Assembly: GCA_947652605.1 (NCBI GenBank)
Contig: OX393577.1
Location: 33,297,466-33,361,465 of the forward strand
DNA: 64,000 bases
DNA from: Elmis aenea
Taxonomy: Eukaryota > Arthropoda > Insecta > Coleoptera > Elmidae
Reading direction: 5' to 3'
The notes beneath the pieces are model-generated. The model ran no database searches. It was given only the letters and a program-made list of their open reading frames with translations, and was not told where the DNA came from. The stretch's first letter is position 1. The number at the start of each line of letters is the position of its first letter. The position numbers and the translations under genes were made by a program. Positions 23,325 through 33,981 of this stretch are shown here, piece by piece.

Positions 23325-23990
23325 TACAGGGTGGTCCAAATTCGATGGGATTGCATGGGTATCTCGCTTAATATTTAAGATAGAGAAACGGCTAAATTAC
23401 CAAATATGTGCAGTTTTTTGAGACAAAAACAGAACCGTTTTCAAAAATATTTTATCATTTCCGGTTTTCGAGTTATTGAATAAAAAGTGTTTTTTTTGTC
23501 ATATTAATAATGTGTCATATCTCCGTTATTGTTGCAAATATCGAAAATATTTATGAAGATTAATTTTAGATATTTTTATGTTTAATTTGATTACACTAAA
23601 AAAAAATGTTTACGCTCGCCGTTAAGGTATTTAAATAAGTTATAGCCAACTATCGCTCTCATTTAAAAAAAGGTAAGTTTGTGTCGTAACTTTTTAACGG
23701 TGAGCGTAATTTTTTTTTAAATGTAATCAAATTAAACATAAAATATCTAAAAATAATCTCCATAAATATTTTCGATATTTGCAACAATAACGGAGATATG
23801 ACACATTATTAATATGACAAAAAAACACTTTTTATTCAATAACTTAAAAACCGGAAATGATAGAATATTTTTGAAAACGGTTCCACGTTTGTCTCAAAAA
23901 ACTGCACATTTTTGGTAATTTAACTGTTTCTCTATCTTAAATATTAACTGAGATACCCATGCAATCCCATCGAATTTGGATCAGCCTGTA
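23325..23990. mobile_element. Fold-back MITE, TACAGGGTGGTCCAAATTCG family, short form
   Basis: TA|CAGGGTGGTCCAAATTCGAT at the left and ATCGAATTTGGATCAGCCTG|TA at the right are the ends of two arms of about 320 bp with a short spacer. It belongs to the same family as 55068-56261 but lacks the central palindromic block. Confidence 0.85.
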
Positions 23991-24147
23991 CATTTTGTCA
24001 TTAATAAAGTATTTAGAGAGTAAAGTTTTACCTTCACAGGGCCACATAGTAGTCGTAACCAGCCGTAAGAACCCCGTCGAAAAAGATCTGTCAAATTAGC
24101 CGATACAAAATAGCCCTGGTTAATATTGACCCGTCAAAACCGCCTAT

Positions 24148-24517
24148 TAATGGGGGTCATACACGTTGCTGTATACCTGTCAGGTTTGCCTGAATAATAA
24201 AAAATGTTCAGGTTTACCTGAACAGTTCTGACTCTACACACGCTACGGTAAACCGTAGAGGTTTTCAGTTGCCATTGGCTTCGACACAAGATGACGCGGT
24301 GGCGGTGACGCAGAACTGAGACCTGTGCAGGCGAGCGGCACACACGTTCCGGTTTGTAGTCTGGCGCAGGAAGTAAGAATCGAATTTCGATTCTTCTCCG
24401 GTCGCCTGAACAGGTAACATTGCCTGTGCAGTTATGTTACACACACGCTCCAATATACCTGCCAGCAGGCAAACCTGACAGATATAACGTATACCGCAAC
24501 GTGTATGACCCCCATTA
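24148..24517. mobile_element. MITE with TAATGGGGGTCATACACG ends
   Basis: ATGGGGGTCATACACGTTGC and its complement GCAACGTGTATGACCCCCAT lie at the ends. A second inverted block (CAGGTTTGCCTG / CAGGCAAACCTG) is set slightly inward. The flanking TA may be the target duplication. It is much more GC-rich than its surroundings. Overlapping ORFs are arm sequence. Confidence 0.75.
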
Positions 24518-24624
24518 CTTGCTTGACAGAATTAACAGAGATAAGAAAAACGTTTTTTTCATTAAAAACATTTTTTCATTATTTATACTTATTTTTGGTG
24601 ACAATGTCGTAGATTTTAACACTA

Positions 24625-25150
24625 TACAGGGTTAAAAGAAAGTCCCGGGACGTTTGAATATCTTAATTATTTACAAAGTTTTTTTTCCTGAAATTTAATA
24701 CATGGTCAGGGAATTACTTCAACTTGATATTTTTAAATTTAAAAATGTAACTACTGTCAGTTTGTTGTAAAATTTTATTGATGTTGATGATACGTGCCCG
24801 GCAACGCTCTTATGAACAATAACATTATTTGACACAACAAACTGACTTGTTCGTGTTTTTTGATTTTGTGTTGGTTAGTTTTTAAGTATTTTACAAACCC
24901 TTTCTTAATATAAAACCCTTAATGGTGATGTTTCTGAATGTATTTTTTATTCTGCATCCGAAAATGTAAAAAAATACAAGGTGTTCCATTTAATAAAATT
25001 AAGTTGGGGTAATTTCTTGCTAAACAGAAAATTTAAAAAAATTGAAAAAATCAATTAATTATTTTTGACCATCTACTGAAGTCAAATTTCATAAAAAGGC
25101 TTTGTAAATAAACCAAGATAATCAACCGTTCCGGGTCCCCCAACCCTGTA
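24625..25150. mobile_element. TA-flanked MITE with TACAGGGTTAAAAGAAAGTCC ends
   Basis: TA|CAGGGTTAAAAGAAAGTCCC at the left and GTCCCCCAACCCTG|TA at the right form imperfect inverted ends with CCGGGAC/GTTCCGGG blocks nearby. TA targets suggest Tc1/mariner. Confidence 0.6.
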
Positions 25151-25517
25151 TATTTACAATGTGAAATTTAAAAAAAAGTTTAATTTTTTCTTTTTTTTAA
25201 ATTTCTTTTCACGATTGGTAGGTATATGCGCTTTAAATATAAATATATTTTTTAAACAAATAGTTACATTGTCAGGTTATAAGATATATATATAACTGGG
25301 ATAGTTTAAAACATCGGTGTTGTGATAATTTTGACAAATGTTTGAAGTCGCTGATTTTTTTGCATATACTTTTTCGATGCTTCCGGTTGCCTAAACCCTT
25401 CTCGAAAACAAGCTTAGTCAATTTCTACTCGATCCTGTTATTTAAGAAATTAATGTATAAGAAAGTAGAGCTGTTACGCAGCTTAAATTATTATAAGGGT
25501 TTTAATAGATTTTCTGA

Positions 25518-25809
25518 GAAAAGTACTTAAGCATAGCTTTTAATACGGAACTGTCACGTCGGTGGTCTATTTTATTTCAGCTATTTTGTCGGGGCTACTT
25601 CATCTTGGTCTATTCTATAGTCTATATCGACGGGGTAGGTGTACCCATAAAAGTACATTGCAATCAGGGAATAACAGCGTCAGAAATCGAAAAAATTCAC
25701 ACATCATTTGACGAAGATGATAAAAATTACTTCAAAAAAACTTTTCATGGAATAGGCAAAAAAACTAGGCACGGCATTTTACACGGCTGTTTTAAAAATG
25801 TGTTAAAAC
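25518..25809 (+). CDS. Unrecognised open frame cut by a hAT insertion
   Basis: An open frame runs from just after a TGA at 25515 into the hAT element at 25810. Its residues are well mixed and protein-like (for example SEIEKIHTSFDEDD, NYFKKTFHGIGKKT). An acceptor-like TTTTATTTCAG ends at 25580, so the coding part could begin there. No ATG precedes it in frame and I do not recognise the family. It may be a relic exon or a transposase fragment, or chance. Confidence 0.25.
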
Positions 25810-26240
25810 CAGGGCATGAAACCGGTTTTATAAACCGGTAAACCTTTATTTTTTGTCCGAAAAAGTGATTTTTAACCGAAACCGTTATTTTTAAAGGCAA
25901 AAAAACGGTAACCTTTAACCAAAATAATGAAAAACCGGTTTTTTAATAAAAATTACTTTGAAAAAATACAAAATCTGTATTAAATGTGATTAGTTTACCA
26001 AAAGTAATAACTGAACGCTTGATTGTACATATATTATAAAATTATAAATAGATAATATCTTTTCATACTTTGCATTCCTAATCTGAATAATGTTAAAAAC
26101 CGGTTAATTTAACCGGTTTATAATTTAAACAAAACCGTTTTTTTACGGAAAAACCGGTTTTTCAACAAAAACCGTTATAAAAATAAAGTTCTCGATTTCG
26201 GTTAACCGTTAACCAAAATTTTTTTCGGTTTCTAGCCCTG
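25810..26240. mobile_element. hAT-type element, AACCGGTTTT-word family, copy 1
   Basis: It starts CAGGGCATGAAACCGGTTTT and ends CGGTTTCTAGCCCTG, and is flanked by a perfect 8-bp duplication GTTAAAAC (25802-25809 and 26241-26248). The interior is dominated by AAACCGGTTT/ACCGTT words at both sides of an AT-rich centre. The copy at 33.0 kb is in the opposite orientation. Confidence 0.9.
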
Positions 26241-26248
26241 GTTAAAAC

Positions 26249-27041
26249 CATTTTATAATCGATATAATTTTCATTTTAGACGAATCTTGTAGATTTAGAA
26301 TAAATAGGAAACAAAAACGGCAAAAATGATGGTAAAACAAACTAAGGCATCCAATTTTATACTTAATTTCTGATTTTTAAATATTATTTCAATATTCATA
26401 TTAAAAAATACAACAGTATTTTATAAAATCTAAAGTATAAAAAAAGTTGCCGTAATGAACTTTATGATTTGCTTAAAAATCTGTTTCTAATCAATTTATT
26501 TGTTACATTCTTATGTCTAAAGTTTAAAAAACGGCTACATAGGACAGCGTAACAATTCCAAATGATATGTATTCACATTTGATATAATAATGTTAAGAAA
26601 TGAGTAAAATTTATAATGATGTAAAATTAATCATGCAAAATTTCTCTTGGGAAATCATCAAACTGTATTTGCAAAATTAGAGTTCCAGAAGTGCATAATT
26701 ATCAGCATAACGACGTAAAACACGCTATACTGCACTAAACGTCTTGAAATTTCATTTTATTGCGCATTTTACAGTACATTTTTAAAATAACACACACTTG
26801 GTGAAAGACTCAAATCTGTTTGTTGATTGTTTGTCATGTAGCACCATATTTCTGTCTTTTATTACTCGCGAGTTTGTTTCTGGAATTTTTTTAAAAATAT
26901 GTACACATTTTCCAACACATTTCAATGTCAACAGTTTAATGAGCGATGAGTTAACATTGCGTGTGTTGTTAGAATCAAAATTAGTCTTAAAAAAACTCAA
27001 TCTATTATAAGGCTCTTGGCGATTTTTAGTCATAATTAAAT
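26249..27041. other. AT-rich non-coding DNA
   Basis: An 83-codon minus-strand ORF (26782-27033) has a mixed composition but no motif I recognise. Nothing else is supported. Confidence 0.35.
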
Positions 27042-27288
27042 CTGTGGTGTTATGGCAGAAGTTAATACGTCACTTTTGTTCTTACATTATATGTAGGCAA
27101 TACCTAATAAGTAACATCATATTTTTCCCAACTGACTATTTACAGATTAAAACATATCAATATTTGTCAGTACCAATTCCGACTTATCCAATTGTTCCAA
27201 CTTATAAAACCCCTTTTAAAAAGACATATCAACTGTAAACCAAAAAATGAAAATATTGGACATATCAACTTCTGCCATAACACCACAG
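27042..27288. mobile_element. 247-bp MITE with CTGTGGTGTTATGGCAGAAG ends
   Basis: CTGTGGTGTTATGGCAGAAG at 27042 is matched by CTTCTGCCATAACACCACAG ending at 27288. AAAT flanks both ends, a possible 4-bp duplication. Family unassigned. Confidence 0.75.
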
Positions 27289-27409
27289 AAATACGAACTT
27301 GCCATTTTTGAATTTCAATTGTTGATAGTTGAGAGTTGAGTAATTTTAAGCGATTAGCAAAAAAAAAACAATGCGTTAACACTTTATCTATTTGAACGGT
27401 AGCAATAAT

Positions 27410-27847
27410 CAGGGGTTTGGAGCGGAGCTCGGAGCTGGAGCACGGAGCAGTGGAGCAATGGGTTTTTGCCCGGAGCAGGAGCGGAGCCCGGAGCAAAGAA
27501 TTTTGATTGCTCCACTGCTCCAGTTTATTATGTAAATTTTTAAAAAAACTACTTTTTTTTTCTTTTTTTCAACGTTTGAAGATCAATAATCTGTTTTTTC
27601 AAACATTTATTTAACTTCACTTGTTTGTTAGCGCCAAATATTGTTATTTTTGACCAACTTCTACATACCTCTCCGATAAAATTAAAAAGTTCGTTTTTAA
27701 AAACAATTTTTTTTAATCAAAAAACTTAAAAAAAAAATGTTAACAACATTTGGAGCATAGAGCGGAGCTGGAGCTGGAGCAGGCAATTTGATGCCGGAGC
27801 GGAGCTGGAGCGGAGCAATTAAAAAATTGGACTGCTCCAAGCCCCTG
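27410..27847 (-). mobile_element. hAT-type element, GGAGC-word family, copy 2
   Basis: The ends are CAGGGGTTTGGAGCGGAGC and GCTCCAAGCCCCTG. The flanks GCAATAAT and GCAAAAAT form an 8-bp duplication with one mismatch. Sequence and word content match the copies at 5.9 and 32.3 kb, and orientation is opposite to the 5.9 kb copy. Confidence 0.85.
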
Positions 27848-27917
27848 GCAAAAATCACGTATTTTGAAAATTATTTTTGATAGAGCCACCATTATATCGG
27901 TTTTCATTTATGACATA

Positions 27918-29424
27918 TACAGGGTGTCCCAAATTCGAGTAAATGCATGGGGATCTCGCTTATCTTAAGAGCTACAAGGTCGGTTAAATTAGGGCAAAGT
28001 TGCGAAATTAGATGCTCCTCAAATATCTGCAAAGAAAATTTTCATAGCTGTTTTAGTTCAAAAAGAAAAACTGTAAAAATAGATTTTCGTTTTTTTGTCC
28101 TATTTCCTACATTGTTTTAAGATATCGACAATCTGGAAGCACTTCTCCACGGCAACTTCGAACAATTTATATTTTGAGATAACATAAAATTTCCAACAAC
28201 GTTTCATCTCTTCAGAAACATTTCAACTTCAATTTTTTAAATACGGCGAAAAAAATTTAATCTCATAGTCGGATAGCATTTTGTCTTCTGATTTTAATGA
28301 TATATGACACTTGATATCAAAAATGATATTTCACCACAAAAATTTGAGAAATATTCATTTTGTCCAATTTTTTAATCAAATGATCTTATTTAAAAAAAAT
28401 AATAAAAAACAAGACAACTTTTTTGTTGATTTGTTAAAACTGTCACTTTGACATTAATATGATCGTAATTAATTGTATAATTTGCAACCAGCTAGAAATT
28501 CTTTGATATTTATGCTTTTGTTCGCAATTTTTATTTCCAATATGTTCTGGTAGTACATTTTTAATTAATTTTTTTATTCGCTATTCCTTCGTGTATTGCG
28601 GAGTATTGTTAAAATAATTTTCGTCCATTATAAATAGACAATAAAAGGTGTTACAAATATGATATTGTAATTGATTTTAATGAAGTTATAAATAAACTGT
28701 TAAAAATTAAAAAGCATTTCATGAAAAAACAAAATTTTGTATATATTATCACATTTCTCGAATTTCTTAAAAAGTGTTGATTGTCATATTTAATAAAATG
28801 GTTTTCACAAACAAAGAAAAACAGGTCATCTTAAGAATTTTTAGCTGGTTGCAAATTATACAATTCATTACGATCATATTAATGTCAAAGTGACAGTTTT
28901 AACAGAACAACAAAAATATTGTTTTGTTTTTATTTATTTCTTTTTTGTATAAGATCATTTGATAAAAAAATTGGACAAAACGAATTTTTCTCAAATTGTG
29001 GTAAAATATCATTTTTGATATTAAGTGTCCTATATCATTGAAATCAGAATACAAAATGCTTTCCGACTATAAGATTAAATTTTTTTCGCCGTATTTAAAA
29101 AAGTGAAGTTGATGTTTCTGAAGAGACGAAACGTTGTTGGAAATTTTATGTTATCTCAAAATATAAAGTGTTCGAAGTTGCCGTGGAGAAGTGCTTCCAG
29201 ATTGTCGATATCTTAAAACAATGTAGGAAATGGGACAAAAAAACGAAAATCTATTTTTTTAGTTTTTCTTGAATAACTTTTGAACTAAGACAACTATGAA
29301 AATTTTCTTTGCAGATATTTGATTAGCATCTAATTTCGCAACTTTGCCCTAATTTAATCGACCTGGTAGCGCTTAAGATAAGCGAGATCCCCCATGCATT
29401 TACTCGAATTTGGGACACCTTGTA
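27918..29424. mobile_element. 1.5-kb fold-back element, TACAGGGTGTCCCAAATTCG family
   Basis: TA|CAGGGTGTCCCAAATTCGAG at the left; CTCGAATTTGGGACACCTTG|TA at the right. The arms of about 700 bp are near-perfect complements throughout. No coding remnant. The copy at 39987-40919 is a shorter version. Confidence 0.9.
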
Positions 29425-30295
29425 TTATTTGTTGTTTAATTAAATTGTTTGGTATGCCCAACCTGTACTCATTTACTTTTATAATTTGTACAGTTTTAGC
29501 TTGTGCGATATATCAGAAACTAATTTCTTAGTGTTGTTAGAAATTGGGATATTTTTAATTAATAATAAAAAAATGTACCTATCTTCAATTCTTCAGCTGA
29601 TTTTTGAGCTTCTCATGAACATGTAAATTGGCTTGAAACATTTTCTTTAAATTTTAGTAAATATCTTTAAAAACTAATAACAGAATAATTTAGGTACCTA
29701 ACTTTAATCATTCGGATAAACGTTTATAACAAATTATCACATCTTCTATGCATACAATAATATTACAACTCTTCGAAATTATATTCATTATAATCAATTA
29801 TTATTGTATAAGATAATGATGTTTATATTTAAAGCAATTTAAATGTATAAACAATACTTATCACTTACATTTGTCATATAAAAAGAAATAAAACTACAAA
29901 ATAGTCGTATGTTATACTTTTGTTAGCTATTTTATATTGTTTATTAGAATTTTATACTATGAAATACAAACCACGTGACTTTTAGTTCACAATTGTTTTT
30001 GCCAACATAACTTGCATTGTTTTGCTTCCTCATCCGCAATGATGTATTAAATACGTTATTCGTCCAAAATGTTTGTGAGAAAAATAAATACAAGATTTGT
30101 TGCCACTTCGACTCCGCTCAAATACAGAATAAATAATGGGCACGTAGTTGAAAAGGAGTATTTTGTAGCATTATAATAAATTTATAGCTTCGACCTTGTA
30201 TCTAACCTTGTATCATCGATAAACATATGAACTGCGCGGTACAAAGTGCACAATGCACACTGGCAATGTGACAAAACGCAGTAAACGGAATGCAG
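29425..30295. other. AT-rich non-coding DNA
   Basis: No supported feature was found. Confidence 0.4.
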
Positions 30296-30302
30296 CAGCT
30301 AC

Positions 30303-30493
30303 CTGAATAACAACAGCCTTTCTGTATGTTTTCTGTAACTTCCAGACATTGAATATCAAAAGAAAATCCACGCGCGAACCCCTGCGGTGCTGATTGCCAG
30401 CCTCCTCTTGGGTGGTTGACGACTTATTCAAGACTCGTTAGACATCAACGTTAACACCAACGCGATCACGTCGCTCGTGTACATTTATTTATA
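30303..30493 (-). promoter_or_regulatory. Possible promoter and untranslated first exon
   Basis: On the minus strand TATAAATA (30493-30486) precedes a GC-richer stretch ending in a donor-like TTATTCAG|GTAGCT (30303/30302). An ATG inside gives only a five-codon frame, consistent with 5' UTR. The acceptor before the ATG exon at 4264-4355 shows that an upstream minus-strand exon must exist, and this is one candidate, about 26 kb away. No conserved initiator is obvious. Confidence 0.2.
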
Positions 30494-30683
30494 TTATTAA
30501 TATGACCAATAAGCAAATTTTTAAATCCGAGTAATTTACCACAAAAACAGACTTATTTCATTAATGATTGTTAGTCGCAGGGTGGATGCTATTTATACGT
30601 GGACAATGAAAAATGGAGAACCGAACTACTTAATTCGAATATTTACATACACATTATTCAAATACGAGGACAATTTGAATTTA

Positions 30684-31075
30684 TTAAGGAAAATAAAGGA
30701 TTATAATTTTCTGAGATTGATTGTACCTATTATAATCATCTTTAAAGCAATTCGCCTCAGCAATAATACACTTCACCATTACTTTCCACTTCCTAAAAGC
30801 TCCCAAACAATCTTCTTTTGGAATATTTGCAAAAGAATCGTGAACGGCAGTAGCAATCACTTCCTCAGACAAGACATTTTTACCCCGCGAATTTTGTCAA
30901 GTTCAATAACTAAAAGTCACACATTGCCAACCCTGGTGAATGCGGTAGATGCTTTATTGCTTATATCTCTTTTTAGTCAAAAATTACCTAGATAGTTGAA
31001 GCTGCCGTATGAGAAGATGCACTATCGTGATGGAGCATAATGCATAATCCCTTTCCCTGAAACTTTACTTTAGGG
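30684..31075 (-). pseudogene. mariner transposase pseudogene, catalytic and C-terminal part
   Basis: Minus-strand reading gives a mariner second catalytic Asp in LHHDSASSHTAAST (Asp codon 31026-31024). Next is a third Asp in HSPGLAMCDF (codon 30918-30916), 36 codons later in the same frame. After a frameshift comes the C-terminal EEVIATAVHDSFANIPKEDC and a WK..VKCI segment typical of mariner. Stops interrupt the frame, for example a TAG directly after MCDF where the family usually has Trp. The plus-strand 143-codon ORF here is antisense to it. The N-terminal portion continues at 32065-32259. Confidence 0.75.
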
Positions 31076-31135
31076 AAACATTTTTATCTGTAACATTTCA
31101 CTGGAACTCTCTTTTGTGCACCTAGCTTAATTAAA

Positions 31136-32064
31136 TTAATCCTTTCGCTACGACGGTCCTATGCGCTACAACGTCTCCGCCGAACGAGGCGCTCTCTCCG
31201 CCCAAACACGACCCTGAACGAAAGGCTGTCTTCGCTAAAACATGCCGCTGAACAAAACGCCGTCTCCGCTAAAACATTCCCACTGAACGATACGACGCGC
31301 CGGTGTGCTTGCTCACTCTCTCATGGCGGCCGAAATATATTTTTAAGTAGGTTATACATAAACAGAGCGCAAAAATAGTTTATTTTTTGACATGATCTGG
31401 ATTGGCAACTAAATACGGAAAAAGTTGTTGTACACGATAAATAATAGAGATAGCAGTACAGTCTAAAAATGCAGCCATGTTCTGTGAGTCCCACAGTTAC
31501 ATTTTACCGTATTTATTATCTGTCTCAAATACGTTTGTGTACAGAAGTTTTGAGCACTCAAACCGTTTATTTCACAAAAGTTAAGTTATATATTGTAGTA
31601 GGTATACAAATCCTGTTTTCCTAAAATTGTTTATGCAAAAACGGTAATAAATAATAACAAAATTAAGTTATGTTCGTGGATGCGAAACGCCGCAATTACT
31701 CTACGCCCAAATGGTCAAACACATGCCTTTCTTTAGAATTTTGATAATCCGTGTAAACAATTCCTGATCGTTAATATTTCAGTGACTGATGTTTTATAAA
31801 ACTTTGCTATATTTGCTTTAAAAACCACTCGTTTACATAAACAAAATGCTTTGGGTTTAATTTATGGTTTGCATTGTATCCCTAGCGGTGGGAATGTTAG
31901 TTCTGTAACACTTCTAAATAAATTTTCAGAATTTTTACCTGATGACATGTGCAATATGTGACAATATATCGAAACCGCAAGTTAAGAATAAATGTACGAA
32001 TATTCGTGTATACAATGTTTTCGCGGAGGGCAACTATAGTCGCCCGTCGTAGTGAAAGGGTTAA
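31136..32064. mobile_element. TTAA-flanked (piggyBac-like) element inserted in the mariner pseudogene
   Basis: It is flanked by TTAA at 31136-31139 and 32061-32064, with inverted ends CCTTTCGCTACGACGG and CCGTCGTAGTGAAAGGG. TTAA targets and CCCTTT-type ends fit piggyBac-like elements. A tandem array of degenerate ~17-nt units lies just inside the left end. No transposase frame is recognisable, so it is non-autonomous. Confidence 0.7.
31146..31295. repeat. Degenerate array with ~17-nt period inside the TTAA element
   Basis: Units alternate between forms like CTGAACAAAACGCCGTCT and CCGCTAAAACATTCCCA. At least seven units with drifting sequence occupy the left subterminal region. No matching array is visible at the right end. 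Confidence 0.5.
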
Positions 32065-32259
32065 CAAGGCCCGTATCCCTGCTTTTTGGTACATCGAAAG
32101 AAAACATAGAAGTTTCGTTACCTGTCGAAAATTTGGTGCTTGCCATTACTTAGAGGATTATAAGTTTCATGGGGTTTTTGAAGTTCAGTGCGCCGATGCG
32201 GCACAAAATGACAACTTTTTTTTAAATGTAAGTGATCGTGAAGGATTGTTTCATCTAAG
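32065..32259 (-). pseudogene. mariner transposase pseudogene, N-terminal part
   Basis: The minus strand encodes DETILHDHLHLKKSCHFVPH then RRTELQKPHE, matching the end of the mariner helix-turn-helix and the WVPHELT block. A frameshift follows, then TGNETSMFSFDVPKSR at the position of the usual TGDETW motif, so the first catalytic Asp is replaced by Asn. It joins the fragment at 30684-31075 once the TTAA element between them is removed. It is cut at 32259 by a hAT insertion and, beyond that, by a second TTAA element. Confidence 0.65.
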
Positions 32260-32651
32260 CAGGGGTTTGGAGCGAAGCTCGGAGCTGGAGCACGGAGCAG
32301 TGGAGCAATGGGTTTTTGCCCGGAGCAGGAGCGGAGCCCGGAGCAAAGAATTTTGATTGCTCCACTGCTCCAGTTTATTATGTACAATTTTTAAAAAACT
32401 ATATTTTTTTCTTTTTTTTCAACGTTTGAAGATCAATCATTTGTTTTTTCAAACATTTATTTAACTTCACTTGTTTGTTAGGGTCAAATATTGTTATTTT
32501 TGACCAACTTCTACATAAAACAATTTTTTCAAAAGTTTTTTATAAACTGTTAACAATATTTGGAGCATGGAGCGGAGCTGGAGCAGGCATTTAGATGCCG
32601 GAACGGAGCTGGAGCGGAGCAATTAAAAAATTGGACTGCTCCAAACCCCTG
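32260..32651 (-). mobile_element. hAT-type element, GGAGC-word family, copy 3
   Basis: The ends are CAGGGGTTTGGAGC and GCTCCAAACCCCTG. The flanks CATCTAAG and CATCTTAAG differ by one T, an eroded 8-bp duplication. The sequence is very similar to the 27.4 kb copy, suggesting recent activity. It sits inside the mariner pseudogene. Confidence 0.85.
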
Positions 32652-32659
32652 CATCTTAA

Positions 32660-32867
32660 GCCTCGTCCACATTTGCGAGCAAAAGTGAGAGCCGAGCCTA
32701 GCGCAATCCATCATTTTAGCGAGCCTACTAAATACCAACACTTGGCTGACCGGTTTTGTTGCGCTCGCGAACCTGTGGTCGTATTATACTGGTAATAGGC
32801 AGGCTCGCTGAAATGATGGATTGCGCTAGGCTCGGCTCTCACTTTTGCTCGCAAATGTGGACGAGGC
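32660..32867. mobile_element. 208-bp palindromic TTAA-flanked MITE
   Basis: TTAA (32656-32659) then GCCTCGTCCACATTTGCGAG; mirrored by CTCGCAAATGTGGACGAGGC then TTAA (32868-32871). The arms of about 65 bp pair closely (GAGCCGAGCCTAGCGCAATC / GATTGCGCTAGGCTCGGCTC). piggyBac-like by its target site. The left TTAA overlaps the duplication of the adjacent hAT element. Confidence 0.8.
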
Positions 32868-33008
32868 TTAAGGATCTGAGCTAATACGCTATAACCGTAT
32901 AGGTGGCTTTAATGGTATCTTATATTACGTTTTTAACAGCAGCAAATGTTTTCCGGTAACAGGCATATCAGGATGTTCTCCTGAGCAAAACTTCTTTCGT
33001 GTTCAAAT

Positions 33009-33462
33009 CAGGGCTAGAAACCGAAAAAATTTTGGTTAACGGTTAACCGAAATCGAGAACTTTATTTCTATAACGGTTTTTTGTTGAAAAACCGTTTTTT
33101 TCCGTAAAAAACCGGTTTTGTGTAAATTACAAACCGGTTTTTCAAACCGGTTAATTTAACCGGTTTTTAACATTATTCAGATTAGGAATGCAAAGTATGA
33201 AAAGATATTATCTATTCATAATTTTATAATATACTATGTACATTCAAGCGTTCAGTAATTACTTTTGGTAAACTAATCACATTTAATAAAGATTTTGTAT
33301 TTTTTCAAAGTAATTTTTATTATAAAAAGATGCTTAAAAAACAGGTTTTTTATTATTTTGGTTAAAGGTTACCGTTTTTTTTTGCCTTTAAAAATAACGG
33401 TTTCGGTTAAAAATCACTTTTTCGGACAAAAAATAAAGGTTAATAACCGGTTTCACGCCTTG
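33009..33462 (-). mobile_element. hAT-type element, AACCGGTTTT-word family, copy 2
   Basis: It starts CAGGGCTAGAAACCGAAAAA and ends AACCGGTTTCACGCCTTG, flanked by a perfect 8-bp duplication GTTCAAAT (33001-33008 and 33463-33470). It is in inverse orientation to the 25.8 kb copy and shares its AT-rich centre. Confidence 0.9.
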
Positions 33463-33929
33463 GTTCAAATTCTCTATACTAGCCGTGAATTATAAGCAAG
33501 GAAGGCGATGGTTCACGAAAAGCTGATTCTAAATTTTCCTTGCACTCATAAGCGCTTAAACCCTTTTTAAAATCGTATTAAATCAAAATTCGATAATGCT
33601 TTCGGGTTAACTCTACTCCTTCAATACTTCCACTACTTTAAGAAATTAATACACTTGGTTTTAATAAACTTGACTAGTATAATTAAACATCAAATGACAG
33701 CTAAAGCAGTTAATAATATCAAGGTGCGAATTTCGATTTTTACGGCCTACTCTTCGCAATCATTTTAACTTGGCCCTTTTATGTTCTTTTATCATGGGTG
33801 GTTGATTAAGTAAAACCATATAAGTTTGCAAAAAATAGGTTAATTCATATTGAAATCATCGTGCCGAACTGATTCGAAATACAATATTTTGTTAAATTTA
33901 AGCAGATGATTAACTCAATAATTAAACTA

Positions 33930-33981
33930 TACAGGGTGTCCCAGATTACATTTTCAGCATGGGGATCTCGCTTATTATAAG
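33930..33981 (+). mobile_element. Left end of a TACAGGGTGTCCC-type element, interrupted
   Basis: TA|CAGGGTGTCCCAGATTACA and GGGGATCTCGCTTATTATAAG match the starts of the 27.9 and 51.3 kb families. The hAT element at 33982 is inserted here and the arm resumes at 34737 (AGATACAGG). No right end was found, so the element is truncated. Confidence 0.6.

Noticed and set aside
30564..30995. 143-codon plus ORF
   Set aside because: It is antisense to the mariner transposase pseudogene, whose minus-strand motifs are recognisable.
31949..32356. 135-codon plus ORF
   Set aside because: It crosses the boundary between a TTAA element, the antisense of the mariner relic and a hAT element, so cannot be one gene.
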